Below, one piece after another: positions 1 to 13,956 of a stretch of 64,000 bases of DNA (position 1 is its first letter; each line of letters opens with the position of its first letter). The stretch comes from Ecdyonurus torrentis (lineage: Eukaryota > Arthropoda > Insecta > Ephemeroptera > Heptageniidae): contig CASGGR010000034.1 in NCBI GenBank assembly GCA_949318235.1, positions 1,193,501 to 1,257,500 of the forward strand, in the 5' to 3' direction. The position numbers and the translations under genes are program-made. The notes beneath the pieces were generated by a model that was not told where the DNA came from, made no database searches, and saw only the letters and a program-made list of their open reading frames with translations.

Positions 1-1984
1 CACCTTAATCGCTCCAATGCAAACTTTCGCAGTTATAGAGAATCTAAGTGCTTTCTCATCGTACTTTTCAGACTGTGAATACGATTTTTGATGATATCAC
101 CGAAACTAATAAAGCTACAGGCTTGCGGTTTGAACTAAAATGTTGGACTAACAGACTTGCAAAGCAAAGGTTATTACACCTTAATCGCTCCAATGCAAAC
201 TTTCGAAGTTATAGAAAATCTCAGTGCTTTCTCATCGTACTTTTTAGACTGTGAATACGATTTTTGATGATATCTCCGAAACTAATAAAGCTACAGGCTT
301 GCGGTTTGAACTAAAATGTAGGACTAACAGACATGCAAAGAAAAGGTTATTACACCTTAATCGCTCCAATGCAAACTTTCGCAGTTAGAGAGAATCTCAG
401 TGCTTTCTCCTCGTACTTTTCAGACTGTGAATACGATTTTTGATGATATCTTTGAAACTAATAAAGCTACAGGCTTGCGGTTTGAACTAAAATGTAGGAC
501 TAACAGACTTGCAAAGCAAAGGTTATTACACCTTAATCGCTCCAATGCAAACTTTTGAAGTTATAGAGAATCTCAGTGCTTTCTCATCGTACTTTTTAGA
601 CTGTGAATACGATTTTTGATGATATCTCCGAAACTAATAAAGCTACAGGCTTGCGGTTTGAACTAAAATGTAGGACTAACAGACATGCAAAGAAAAGGTT
701 TTTACACCTTAATCGCACCAATGCAAACTTTCGCAGCTATAGAGAATCTCAGTGCTTTTTCATCGTACTTTTCAGACTGTGAATACGATTTTTAATGATA
801 TTTCCGAAACTAATAAAGCTACAGGCTTGCGGATTGAACTGAAATGTAGGACTAACACACATGCAAAGAAAAGGTTATTACACCATAATCGCTCCATTGC
901 AAACTTGCGCAGTTATAGAGAATCTCAGTGCTTTCTCATCGTACTTTTCGGACTGTAAATACAAATTTTGATGATATCTCCGAAACTAATAAAGCTACAG
1001 GCTTGAGGTTTAAACTAAAATGTAGGACTAACAGACTTGCAAAGAAAAGGTTATTACAGCTTAATCGCTCCAATGCAAACTTTCGCAGTTATAGAGAATC
1101 TCAGTGCTTTCTTATCGTACTTTTCGGACTGTGAATACAAATTTTGATGATATCTCCAAAACTAATAAAGCTACAGGATTGAGGTTTAAACTAAAATTTA
1201 GGACTAACAGACTTGCAAAGAAAAGGTTATTACACATTAATCGAACCAATGCAAACTTTCGCAGCTATAGAGAATCTCAGTGCTTTTTCATCGTACTTTT
1301 CAGACTGTGAATACGATTTTTAATGATATCTCCGAAACTAATAAAGCTACAGGCTTGCGGATTGAACTGAAATGTAGGACTAACACACATGCAAAGAAAA
1401 GGTTATTACACCATAATCGCTCCACTGCAAACTTGCGCAGTTATAGAGAATCTCAGTGCTTTCTCATCGTACTTTTCGGACTGTAAATACAAATTTTGAT
1501 GATATCTCCGAAACTAATAAATCTACAGGCTTAAGGTTTAAACTAAAATGTAGGACTAACAGACTTGCAAAGAAAAGGTTATTACACCTTAATCGCACCA
1601 ATGGAAACTTTTCGCAGTTATAGAGAATCTCAGTGCTTTCTCATCGTACTTTTCAGACTGTGAATACGATTTTTGACGATATCTCCGAAACAAATAAAGC
1701 TACAGGCTGGCGGTTTGAACTAAAATGTAGGACTTACAGACTTGCAAAGATAATGTTATTACACCTTAATCGCTCCAATGCAAATTTTCGCAGTTATAGA
1801 GAATCTCAGTGCTTTCTCATTGTACTTTTTAGACTTTGAATAAGATTTTTGATGATATCTCTAAAACTAATAAAGCTACAGGCTTGCAGTTTGAACTAAA
1901 ATGTAGGACTAACAGACTTGCAAAGAAAAGTTTATTACACCTTAATCGCTCGAATGCAAACTTGCGCAGTTATAGGGAATCTCA
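1..1984 (+). repeat. Rearranged left segment (partial monomer plus 11 monomers)
   Basis: A 47 bp monomer tail is followed by eleven monomers whose order does not match the regular HOR. In order they are E/P (48), Q/E (224), P (400), Q/R (576), X (752), Z (928), Z-like (1104), X (1280), Z (1456), Y (1633) and L (1809). The fused monomers show several past exchanges. X at 752 and X at 1280 lie 528 bp apart and are followed by similar Z-type monomers, suggesting a small local duplication. The monomer at 1456 carries one extra T (TTTT at 1609-1612). Confidence 0.8.
928..1103 (+). repeat. Single monomer, marking the unit boundaries used here
   Basis: This is one complete 176 bp monomer, given to fix the register used for all coordinates. 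It begins at the GTG of GTGCTTTC and ends with GAATCTCA just before the next GTG. The choice of start is arbitrary, as in any tandem array. The consensus has six CpG sites, at offsets 13, 35, 54, 79, 139 and 157, one EcoRV site (GATATC, 46-51) and one AluI site (AGCT, 66-69). This example carries the variant bases CGGACTGTAAATACAAA near its left end. A 4 bp inverted repeat AAGC/GCTT with a 5 nt loop lies at about 65-77; it is too short to call functional. Confidence 0.9.
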
Positions 1985-4097
1985 GTGCTTTCTAATCGTA
2001 CTTTTCGGACTGTGAATACGATTTTTGATGATATCTCCGAAACTAATAAAGCTACAGGCTTGCGGTTTGAACTAAAATGTAGGACTAACAAACTTGCAAA
2101 GCAAAGGTTATTACAGCTTAATCGCTCCAATGCAAACTTTCGCAGTTATAGAGAATCTCAGTGCTTTCTTATCGTACTTTTTAGACTGTGAATACGAGTT
2201 TTGATGATATCTCCGAAAATAATAAAGCTACAGGCTTGCGGTTTGAACTAAAATGTAGGACTAACAGACATGCAAAGAAAAGGTTATTACACCTTAATCG
2301 CTCCAATGCAAACTTTCGCAGTTATAGAGAATCTCAGTGCTTTCTCATCGTACTTTTCAGACTGTGAATACGATTTTTGATGATATCACCGAAACTAATA
2401 AAGCTACAGGCTTGCGGTTTGAACTTAAATGTAGGACTAACAGACTTGCAAAGAAAAGGTTATTACACCTTAATCGCTCCAATGCAATCTTTCGCAGTTA
2501 GAGAGAATCTCAGTGCTTTCTCCTCGTACTTTTCAGACTATGAATACGATTTTTGATGATATCTTTAAAACTAATAAAGCTACAGGCTTGCGGTTTGAAC
2601 TAAAATGTTGGACTAACAGACTTGCAAAGCAAAGGTTATTACACCTTAATCGCTCCAATGCAAACTTTCGAAGTTATAGAGAATCTCAGTGCTTTCTCAT
2701 CGTACTTTTTAGACTGTGAATACGATTTTTGATGATATCTCCGAAACTAATAAAGCTACAGGCTTGCGGTTTGAACTAAAATGTAGGACTAACAGACATG
2801 CAAAGAAAAGGTTTTTACACCTTAATCGCTCCACTGCAAACTTGCGCAGTTATAGAGAATCTCAGTGCTTTCTCATCGTACTTTTCGGACTGTGAATACA
2901 AATTTTGATGATATCTCCGAAACTAATAAAGCTACAGGCTTGAGGTTTGAACTAAAATGTAGGACTAACAGACTTGCAAAGAAAAGGTTATTACACATTA
3001 ATCGCACCAATGCAAACTTTCGCAGCTATAGAGAATCTCAGTGCTTTTTCATCGTACTTTTCAGACTGTGAATACGATATTTGATGATATCTCCGAAACT
3101 TATAAAGCTACAGGCTTGCGGTTTGAACTAAAATGTAGGACCAACAGACTTGCAAAGAAAAGGTTATTACACCTTAATCGCTCCAATGCAAACTTTCGCA
3201 GTTACAGAGAATCTCAGTGCTTTCTCATTGTACTTTTTAGACTGTGAATAATATTTTTTGATGATATCTCTGATACTAGTAAAGCTACAGGTTTACGGTT
3301 TGAACTAAAATGTAAGACTAACAGACTTGCAAAGAAAAGGTTATTACACCTTAATCGCTCCAATGCAAACTTTCGCAGTTATAGAGAATCTCAGTGCTTT
3401 CTCATAATACTTTTCAGACTGAGAATACGATTTTTGATGATATCTTCGAAACTAATAAAGCTACAGGCTTGCGGTTTGAACTAAAATGTAGGACTAACAG
3501 ACTTGCAAAGAAAAGGTTATTACACCTTAATCGCACCAATGCAAACTTTCGTAGTTATAGAGAATCTCAGTGCTTTCTCATCGTACTTTTCAGACTGTGA
3601 ATACGATTTTTGATGATATCTCCGAAACTAATAAAGCTACAGGCTTGCGGTTTGAACTAAAATGTAGGACTAACAGACTTGCAAAAAAAAGGTTATTACA
3701 CCTTAATCGCACCAATGCAAACTTTCGCAGTTATAGAGAATCTCAGTGCTTTCTCATCGTACTTTTCAGACTGTCAATACGATTTTTGATTATATCTCCG
3801 AAACTAATAAAGCTACAGGCTTGCGGTTTGAACTAAAATGTAGGACTAACAGACTTGCAAAGATAATGTTATTACACCTTAATCGCTCCAATGCAAATTT
3901 TCGCAGTTATAGAGAATCTCAGTGCTTTCTCATTGTACTTTTTAGACTTTGAATAAGATTTTTGATGATATCTCTAAAACTAATAAAGCTACAGGCTTGC
4001 AGTTTGAACTAAAATGTAGGACTAACAGACTTGCAAAGAAAAGGTTATTACACCTTAATCGCTCGAATGCAAACTTGCGCAGTTATAGGGAATCTCA
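1985..4097 (+). repeat. HOR copy, 12-mer (N O E P Q R S T U U Y L)
   Basis: Twelve monomers plus 1 bp (2113 bp). This is the fullest version of the common left-hand unit, with the U type present twice (3394 and 3570). The T monomer at 3217 has a six-base T run (3254-3259) where most T monomers have five, which explains the extra base. The Y monomer at 3746 has CTGTCAATAC instead of CTGTGAATAC, a private change shared with Y at 5683, 7795 and 10612. Confidence 0.85.
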
Positions 4098-6034
4098 GTG
4101 CTTTCTAATCGTACTTTTCGGACTGTGAATACGATTTTTGATGATATCTCCGAAACTAATAAAGCTACAGGCTTGCGGTTTGAACTAAAATGTAGGACTA
4201 ACAAACTTGCAAAGCAAAGGTTATTACAGCTTAATCGCTCCAATGCAAACTTTCGCAGTTATAGAGAATCTCAGTGCTTTCTTATCGTACTTTTTAGACT
4301 GTGAATACGAGTTTTGATGATATCTCCGAAAATAATAAAGCTACAGGCTTGCGGTTTGAACTAAAATGTAGGACTAACAGACATGCAAAGAAAAGGTTAT
4401 TACACCTTAATCGCTCCAATGCAAACTTTCGCAGTTATAGAGAATCTAAGTGCTTTCTCATCGTACTTTTCAAACTGTGAATACGATTTTTGATGATATC
4501 ACCGAAACTAATAAAGCTACAGGCTTGCGGTTTGAACTAAAATGTAGGACTAACAGACTTGCAAAGAAAAGGTTATTACACCTTAATGGCTCCATTGCAA
4601 TCTTTCGCAGTTAGAGAGAATCTCAGTGCTTTCTCCTCGTACTTTTCAGACTGTGAATACGATTTTTGATAATATCTTTGAAACTAATAAAGCTAAAGGC
4701 TTGCGGGTTGAACTAAAATGTTGGACTAACAGACTTGCAAAGCAAAGGTTATTACACCTTAATCGCTCCAATGCAAACTTTCGAAGTTATAGAAAATCTC
4801 AGTGCTTTCTCATCGTACTTTTTAGACTGTGAATACGATTTTTGATGATATCTCCGAAACTAATAAAGCTACAGGCTTGCGGTTTGAACTAAAATGTAGG
4901 ACTAACAGACATGCAAAGAAAAGGTTATTACACCTTAATCGCTCCAATGCAAACTTTCGCAGTTATAGAGAATCTCAGTGCTTTCTCATCTTACTTTTCG
5001 GACTGTGAATACAAATTTTGATGATATCTCCGAAACTAATAAAGCTACAGGCTTAAGGTTTGAACTAAAATGTAGCACTAACAGACTTGCAAAGAAAAGG
5101 TTATTACACATTAATCGCACCAATGCAAACTTTCGCAGCTATAGAGAATCTCAGTGCTTTTTCATCGTACTTTTCAGACTGTGAATACGATATTTGATGA
5201 TATCTCCGAAACTTATAAAGCTACAGGCTTGCGGTTTGAACTAAAATGTAGGACCAACAGACTTGCAAAGAAAAGGTTATTACACCTTAATCGCTCCAAT
5301 GCAAACTTTCGCAGTTACAGAGAATCTCAGTGCTTTCTCATTGTACTTTTTAGACTGTGAATAATATTTTTTGATGATATCTCTGATACTAGTAAAGCTA
5401 CAGGTTTACGGTTTGAAATAAAATGTAAGACTAACAGACTTGCAAAGAAAAGGTTATTACACCTTAATCGCTCCAATGCAAACTTTCGCAGTTATAGAGA
5501 ATCTCAGTGCTTTCTCATCGTACTTTTCAGACTGTGAATACGATTTTTGATGATATCTCCGAAACTAATAAAGCTACAGGCTTGCGGTTTGAACTAAAAT
5601 GTAGGACTAACAGACTTGCAAAGAAAAGGTTATTACACCTTAATCGCACCAATGCAAACTTTCGCAGTTATAGAGAATCTCAGTGCTTTCTCATCGTACT
5701 TTTCAGACTGTCAATACGATTTTTGATTATATCTCCGAAACTAATAAAGCTACAGGCTTGCGGTTTGAACTAAAATGTAGGACTAACAGACTTGCAAAGA
5801 TAATGTTATTACACCTTAATCGCTCCAATGCAAATTTTCGCAGTTATAGAGAATCTCAGTGCTTTCTCATTGTACTTTTTAGACTTTGAATAAGATTTTT
5901 GATGATATCTCTAAAACTAATAAAGCTACAGGCTTGCAGTTTGAACTAAAATGTAGGACTAACAGACTTGCAAAGAAAAGGTTATTACACCTTAATCGCT
6001 CGAATGCAAACTTGCGCAGTTATAGGGAATCTCA
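4098..6034 (+). repeat. HOR copy, 11-mer (N O E P Q R S T U Y L)
   Basis: Eleven monomers plus 1 bp (1937 bp), in the same order as the preceding 12-mer but with one U. The T monomer at 5330 has the six-T form (5367-5372). The P monomer reads CTAAAGGC in place of CTACAGGC and ends AGAAAATCTC, marks shared by most P monomers of this half of the window. I take this 11-mer as the best model of the basic unit of the left array. Confidence 0.85.
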
Positions 6035-8146
6035 GTGCTTTCTAATCGTACTTTTCGGACTGTGAATACGATTTTTGATGATATCTCCGAAACTAATAAA
6101 GCTACAGGCTTGCGGTTTGAACTAAAATGTAGGACTAACAAACTTGCAAAGCAAAGGTTATTACAGCTTAATCGCTCCAATGCAAACTTTCGCAGTTATA
6201 GAGAATCTCAGTGCTTTCTTATCGTACTTTTTAGACTGTGAATACGAGTTTTGATGATATCTCCGAAAATAATAAAGCTACAGGCTTGCGGTTTGAACTA
6301 AAATGTAGGACTAACAGACATGCAAAGAAAAGGTTATTACACCTTAATCGCTCCAATGCAAACTTTCGCAGTTATAGAGAATCTAAGTGCTTTCTCATCG
6401 TACTTTTCAGACTGTGAATACGATTTTTGATGATATCACCGAAACTAATAAAGCTACAGGCTTGCGGTTTGAACTAAAATGTAGGACTAACAGACTTGCA
6501 AAGAAAAGGTTATTACACCTTAATGGCTCCATTGCAATCTTTCGCAGTTAGAGAGAATCTCAGTGCTTTCTCCTCGTACTTTTCAGACTGTGAATACGAT
6601 TTTTGATGATATCTTTGAAACTAATAAAGCTAAAGGCTTGCGGTTTGAACTAAAATGTTGGACTAACAGACATGCAAAGAAAAGGTTATTACACCTTAAT
6701 CGCTCCAATGCAAACTTTCGCAGTTATAGAGAATCTCAGTGCTTTCTCATCGTACTTTTCGGACTGTGAATACAAATTTTGATGATATCTCCGAAACTAA
6801 TAAAGCTACAGGCTTGAGGTTTGAACTAAAATGTAGGACTAACAGACTTGCAAAGAAAAGGTTATTACACATTAATCGCACCAATGCAAACTTTCGCAGC
6901 TATAGAGAATCTCAGTGCTTTTTCATCGTACTTTTCAGACTGTGAATACGATATTTGATGATATCTCCGAAACTTATAAAGCTACAGGCTTGCGGTTTGA
7001 ACTAAAATGTAGGACCAACAGACTTGCAAAGAAAAGGTTATTACACCTTAATCGCTCCAATGCAAACTTTCGCAGTTACAGAGAATCTCAGTGCTTTCTC
7101 ATTGTACTTTTTAGACTGTGAATAATATTTTTGATGATATCTCTGATACTAGTAAAGCTACAGGTTTACGGTTTGAACTAAAATGTAAGACTAACAGACT
7201 TGCAAAGAAAAGGTTATTACACCTTAATCGCTCCAATGCAAACTTTCGCAGTTATAGAGAATCTCAGTGCTTTCTCATCGTACTTTTCAGACTGTGAATA
7301 CGATTTTTGATGATATCTCCGAAACTAATAAAGCTACAGGCTTGCGGTTTGAACTAAAATGTAGGAATAACAGACATGCAAAGAAAAGGTTTTTACACCT
7401 TAATGGCTCCATTGCAATCTTTCGCAGTTAGAGAGAATCTCAGTGCTTTCTCCTCGTACTTTTCAGACTGTGAATACGATTTTTGATGATATCTTTGAAA
7501 CTAATAAAGCTAAAGGCTTGCGGTTTGAACTAAAATGTTGGACTAACAGACTTGCAAAGCAAAGGTTATTACACCTTAATCGCTCCAATGCAAACTTTCG
7601 AAGTTATAGAAAATCTCAGTGCTTTCTCATCGTACTTTTTAGACTGTGAATACGATTTTTGATGATATCTCCGAAACTAATAAAGCTACAGGCTTGCGGT
7701 TTGAACTAAAATGTAGGACTAACAGACTTGCAAAGAAAAGGTTATTACACCTTAATCGCACCAATGCAAACTTTCGCAGTTATAGAGAATCTCAGTGCTT
7801 TCTCATCGTACTTTTCAGACTGTCAATACGATTTTTGATTATATCTCCGAAACTAATAAAGCTACAGGCTTGCGGTTTGAACTAAAATGTAGGACTAACA
7901 GACTTGCAAAGATAATGTTATTACACCTTAATCGCTCCAATGCAAATTTTCGCAGTTATAGAGAATCTCAGTGCTTTCTCATTGTACTTTTTAGACTTTG
8001 AATAAGATTTTTGATGATATCTCTAAAACTAATAAAGCTACAGGCTTGCAGTTTGAACTAAAATGTAGGACTAACAGACTTGCAAAGAAAAGGTTATTAC
8101 ACCTTAATCGCTCGAATGCAAACTTGCGCAGTTATAGGGAATCTCA
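6035..8146 (+). repeat. HOR copy, 12-mer with fused monomers
   Basis: The order is N O E P/Q R S T U/E P Q/U Y L. The monomer at 6563 begins as P (CTCCTCG, GATATCTTTG) and ends as Q (ACATGCAAAG, CGCAGTTAT), with the switch between offsets of about 100 and 112. Those at 7267 and 7619 are also fusions. The bulk of this copy repeats at 8147 with an offset of 2112 bp. The only difference I noticed over the first nine monomers is GTAGGAATAAC near 7363 against GTAGGACTAAC in the second copy. Confidence 0.8.
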
Positions 8147-10963
8147 GTGCTTTCTAATCGTACTTTTCGGACTGTGAATACGATTTTTGATGATATCTCC
8201 GAAACTAATAAAGCTACAGGCTTGCGGTTTGAACTAAAATGTAGGACTAACAAACTTGCAAAGCAAAGGTTATTACAGCTTAATCGCTCCAATGCAAACT
8301 TTCGCAGTTATAGAGAATCTCAGTGCTTTCTTATCGTACTTTTTAGACTGTGAATACGAGTTTTGATGATATCTCCGAAAATAATAAAGCTACAGGCTTG
8401 CGGTTTGAACTAAAATGTAGGACTAACAGACATGCAAAGAAAAGGTTATTACACCTTAATCGCTCCAATGCAAACTTTCGCAGTTATAGAGAATCTAAGT
8501 GCTTTCTCATCGTACTTTTCAGACTGTGAATACGATTTTTGATGATATCACCGAAACTAATAAAGCTACAGGCTTGCGGTTTGAACTAAAATGTAGGACT
8601 AACAGACTTGCAAAGAAAAGGTTATTACACCTTAATGGCTCCATTGCAATCTTTCGCAGTTAGAGAGAATCTCAGTGCTTTCTCCTCGTACTTTTCAGAC
8701 TGTGAATACGATTTTTGATGATATCTTTGAAACTAATAAAGCTAAAGGCTTGCGGTTTGAACTAAAATGTTGGACTAACAGACATGCAAAGAAAAGGTTA
8801 TTACACCTTAATCGCTCCAATGCAAACTTTCGCAGTTATAGAGAATCTCAGTGCTTTCTCATCGTACTTTTCGGACTGTGAATACAAATTTTGATGATAT
8901 CTCCGAAACTAATAAAGCTACAGGCTTGAGGTTTGAACTAAAATGTAGGACTAACAGACTTGCAAAGAAAAGGTTATTACACATTAATCGCACCAATGCA
9001 AACTTTCGCAGCTATAGAGAATCTCAGTGCTTTTTCATCGTACTTTTCAGACTGTGAATACGATATTTGATGATATCTCCGAAACTTATAAAGCTACAGG
9101 CTTGCGGTTTGAACTAAAATGTAGGACCAACAGACTTGCAAAGAAAAGGTTATTACACCTTAATCGCTCCAATGCAAACTTTCGCAGTTACAGAGAATCT
9201 CAGTGCTTTCTCATTGTACTTTTTAGACTGTGAATAATATTTTTGATGATATCTCTGATACTAGTAAAGCTACAGGTTTACGGTTTGAACTAAAATGTAA
9301 GACTAACAGACTTGCAAAGAAAAGGTTATTACACCTTAATCGCTCCAATGCAAACTTTCGCAGTTATAGAGAATCTCAGTGCTTTCTCATCGTACTTTTC
9401 AGACTGTGAATACGATTTTTGATGATATCTCCGAAACTAATAAAGCTACAGGCTTGCGGTTTGAACTAAAATGTAGGACTAACAGACATGCAAAGAAAAG
9501 GTTTTTACACCTTAATGGCTCCATTGCAATCTTTCGCAGTTAGAGAGAATCTCAGTGCTTTCTCCTCGTACTTTTCAGACTGTGAATACGATTTTTGATG
9601 ATATCTTTGAAACTAATAAAGCTAAAGGCTTGCGGTTTGAACTAAAATGTTGGACTAACAGACTTGCAAAGCAAAGGTTATTACACCTTAATCGCTCCAA
9701 TGCAAACTTTCGAAGTTATAGAAAATCTCAGTGCTTTCTCATCGTACTTTTTAGACTGTGAATACGATTTTTGATGATATCTCCGAAACTAATAAAGCTA
9801 CAGGCTTGCGGTTTGAACTAAAATGTAGGACTAACAGACATGCAAAGAAAAGGTTATTACACCTTAATCGCTCCAATGCAAACTTTCGCAGTTATAGAGA
9901 ATCTCAGTGCTTTCTCATCGTACTTTTCGGACTGTGAATACAAATTTTGATGATATCTCCGAAACTAATAAAGCTACAGGCTTGAGGTTTGAACTAAAAT
10001 GTAGGACTAACAGACTTGCAAAAAAAAGGTTATTACACATTAATCGCACCAATGCAAACTTTCGCAGCTATAGAGAATCTCAGTGCTTTTTCATCGTACT
10101 TTTCAGACTGTGAATACGATATTTGATGATATCTCCGAAACTTATAAAGCTACAGGCTTGCGGTTTCAACTAAAATGTAGGACCAACAGACTTGCAAAGA
10201 AAAGGTTATTACACCTTAATCGCTCCAATGCAAACTTTCGCAGTTACAGAGAATCTCAGTGCTTTCTCATTGTACTTTTTAGACTGTGAATAATATTTTT
10301 TGATGATATCTCTGATACTAGTAAAGCTACAGGTTTACGGTTTGAACTAAAATGTAAGACTAACAGACTTGCAAAGAAAAGGTTATTACACCTTAATCGC
10401 TCCAATGCAAACTTTCGCAGTTATAGAGAATCTCAGTGCTTTCTCATCGTACTTTTCAGACTGTGAATACGATTTTTGATGATATCTCCGAAACTAATAA
10501 AGCTACAGGCTTGCGGTTTGAACTAAAATGTAGGACTAACAGACTTGCAAAGAAAAGGTTATTACACCTTAATCGCACCAATGCAAACTTTCGCAGTTAT
10601 AGAGAATCTCAGTGCTTTCTCATCGTACTTTTCAGACTGTCAATACGATTTTTGATTATATCTCCGAAACTAATAAAGCTACAGGCTTGCGGTTTGAACT
10701 AAAATGTAGGACTAACAGACTTGCAAAGATAATGTTATTACACCTTAATCGCTCCAATGCAAATTTTCGCAGTTATAGAGAATCTCAGTGCTTTCTCATT
10801 GTACTTTTTAGACATTGAATAAGATTTTTGATGATATCTCTAAAACTAATAAAGCTACAGGCTTGCAGTTTGAACTAAAATGTAGGACTAACAGACTTGC
10901 AAAGAAAAGGTTATTACACCTTAATCGCTCGAATGCAAACTTGCGCAGTTATAGGGAATCTCA
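8147..10963 (+). repeat. HOR copy, 16-mer with internal 6-mer repetition
   Basis: The order is N O E P/Q R S T U/E P Q R S T U Y L, 2817 bp. The run from P to U appears twice inside the unit (R at 8851 and 9907, 1056 bp apart), so it looks like the 11-mer enlarged by unequal exchange. The T monomer at 10259 has six Ts (10296-10301). The first half matches 6035 onward at an offset of 2112 bp. Confidence 0.8.
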
Positions 10964-12547
10964 GTGCTTTCTAATCGTACTTTTCGGACTGTGAATACGA
11001 TTTTTGATGATATCTCCGAAACTAATAAAGCTACAGGCTTGCGGTTTGAACTAAAATGTAGGACTAACAAACTTGCAAAGCAAAGGTTATTACAGCTTAA
11101 TCGCTCCAATGCAAACTTTCGCAGTTATAGAGAATCTCAGTGCTTTCTTATCGTACTTTTTAGACTGTGAATACGAGTTTTGATGATATCTCCGAAAATA
11201 ATAAAGCTACAGGCTTGCGGTTTGAACTAAAATGTAGGACTAACAGACATGCAAAGAAAAGGTTATTACACCTTAATCGCTCCAATGCAAACTTTCGCAG
11301 TTATAGAGAATCTAAGTGCTTTCTCCTTGTACTTTTCAGACTGTGAATACGATTTTTGATGATATCTTTGAAACTAATAAAGCTAAAGGCTTGCGGTTTG
11401 AACTAAAATGTTGGACTAACAGACTTGCAAAGCAAAGGTTATTACACCTTAATCGCTCCAATGCAAACTTTCGAAGTTATAGAAAATCTCAGTGCTTTCT
11501 CATCGTACTTTTTAGACTGTGAATACGATTTTTGATGATATCTCCGAAACTAATAAAGCTACAGGCTTGCGGTTTGAACTAAAATGTAGGACTAACAGAC
11601 ATGCAAAGAAAAGGTTATTACACCTTAATCGCTCCAATGCAAACTTTCGCAGTTATAGAGAATCTCAGTGCTTTCTCATCGTACTTTTCGGACTGTGAAT
11701 ACAAATTTTGATAATATCTCCGAAACTAATAAAGCTACAGGCTTGAGGTTTGAACTAAAATGTAGGACTAACAGACTTGCAAAGAAAAGGTTATTACACA
11801 TTAATCGCACCAATGCAAACTTTCGCAGCTATAGAGAATCTCAGTGCTTTTTCATCGTACTTTTCAGACTGTGAATACGATATTTGATGATATCTCCGAA
11901 ACTTATAAAGCTACAGGCTTGCGGTTTGAACTAAAATGTAGGACCAACAGACTTGCAAAGAAAAGGTTATTACACCTTAATCGCTCCAATGCAAACTTTC
12001 GCAGTTACAGAGAATCTCAGTGCTTTCTCATTGTACTTTTTAGACTGAGAATAATATTTTTGATGATATCTCTGATACTAGTAAAGCTACAGGTTTACGG
12101 TTTGAACTAAAATGTAAGACTAACAGACTTGCAAAGAAAAGGTTATTACACCTTAATCGCTCCAATGCAAACTTGCGCAGTTATAGAGAATCTCAGTGCT
12201 TTCTCATCGTACTTTTCAGACTGTGAATACGATTTTTGATGATATCTCCGAAACTAATAAAGCTACAGGCTTGCGGTTTGAACTAAAATGTAGGACTAAC
12301 AGACTTGCAAAGAAAAGGTTATTACACCTTAATCGCACCAATGCAAACTTTCGCAGTTATAGAGAATTTTAGTGCTTTCTCATTGTACTTTTTAGACTGT
12401 GAATAAGATTTTTGTTGATATCTCTAAAACTAATAAAGCTACAGGCTTGCGGTTTGAACTAAAATGTAGGACTAACAGACTTGCAAAGAAAAGGTTATTA
12501 CACCTTAATCGCTCGAATGCAAACTTGCGCAGTTATAGGGAATCTCA
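10964..12547 (+). repeat. HOR copy, 9-mer (N O P Q R S T U L')
   Basis: The E monomer is missing: the O monomer at 11140 runs directly into P at 11316, and its CTAAGTGC end is kept. Y is also missing. U is followed by an L' monomer (12372) that starts after GAATTTTAGTGC and reads TTTTGTTGATATC. The T monomer at 12020 has CTGAGAATAAT, which removes a stop codon and lengthens a chance open frame. Confidence 0.8.
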
Positions 12548-13956
12548 GTGCTTTCTAATCGTACTTTTCGGACTGTGAATACGATTTTTGATGATATCTC
12601 CGAAACTAATAAAGCTACAGACTTGCGGTTTGAACTAAAATGTAGGACTAACAAACTTGCAAAGCAAAGGTTATTACAGCTTAATCGCTCCAATGCAAAC
12701 TTTCGCAGTTATAGAGAATCTCAGTGCTTTCTTATCGTACTTTTTAGACTGTGAATACGAGTTTTGATGATATCTCCGAAAATAATAAAGCTACAGGCTT
12801 GCGGTTTAAACTAAAATGTAGGACTAACAGACATGCAAAGAAAAGGTTATTACACCTTAATCGCTCCAATGCAAATTTTCGCAGTTATAGAGAATCTCAG
12901 TGCTTTCTCATCGTACTTTTCAGACTGTGAATACGATTTTTGATGATATCACCGAAACTAATAAAGCTACAGGCTTGCGGTTTGAACTTAAATGTAGGAC
13001 TAACAGACTTGCAAAGAAAAGGTTATTACACCTTAATCGCTCAAATGCAATCTTTCGCAGTTAGAGAGAGTCTCAGTGCTTTCTCCTCGTACTTTTCAGA
13101 CTGTGAATACGATTTTTGATGATATCTTTGAAACTAATAAAGCTACAGGCTTGCGGTTTGAACTAAAATGTAGGACTAACAGACTTGCATAGCAAAAGTT
13201 ATTACACCTTAATCGCTCCAATGCAAACTTTCGAAGTTATAGAGAATCTCAGTGCTTTCTCATCGTACTTTTTAGACTGTGAATACGATTTTTGATGATA
13301 TCTCCGAAACTAATAAAGCTACCGGCTTCCGGTTTGAACTAAAATGTAGGACTAACAGACATGCAAAGAAAAGGTTATTACACCTTAATCGCTCCACTGC
13401 AAACTTGCGCAGCTATAGAGAATCTCAGTGCTTTCTCATCGTACTTTTCGGACTGTAAATACAAATTTTGATGATATCTCCGAAACTAATAAAGCTACAG
13501 GCTTAAGGTTTAAACTAAAATGTAGGACTAACAGACTTGCAAAGAAAAGGTTATTACACCTTAATCGCACCAATGGAAACTTTTCGCAGTTATAGAGAAT
13601 CTCAGTGCTTTCTCATCGTACTTTTCAGACTGTGAATACGATTTTTGACGATATCTCCGAAACAAATAAAGCTACAGGCTGGCGGTTTGAACTAAAATGT
13701 AGGACTTACAGAGTTGCAAAGATAATGTTATTACACCTTAATCGCTCCAATGCAAATTTTTGCAGTTATAGAGAATCTCAGTGCTTTCTCATTGTACTTT
13801 TTAGACTTTGAATAAGATTTTTGATGATATCTCTAAAACTAATAAAGCTACAGGCTTGCAGTTTGAACTAAAATGTAGGACTAACAGACTTGCAAAGAAA
13901 AGTTTATTACACCTTAATCGCTCGAATGCAAACTTGCGCAGTTATAGGGAATCTCA
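12548..13956 (+). repeat. HOR copy, 8-mer (N' O E P Q Z Y L)
   Basis: Eight monomers plus 1 bp. The N' monomer carries CTACAGACTTGCGG. R, S, T and U are replaced by one Z monomer at 13428, which has CAATGGAAAC and the extra T (TTTT at 13581-13584). The same insertion is present in the Z monomer at 1456, so the two loci share ancestry. Q at 13252 has the CTACCGGCTTCCGG form typical of the 17-mer units further right. Confidence 0.8.

Noticed and set aside
3570..12110. Longer 88-codon frames at 3570, 5507, 10436 and 11844
   Set aside because: They result from single substitutions that remove the TGA in CTGTGAATA (CTGTCAATA in Y, CTGAGAATA at 12047) and only extend into the next monomer.
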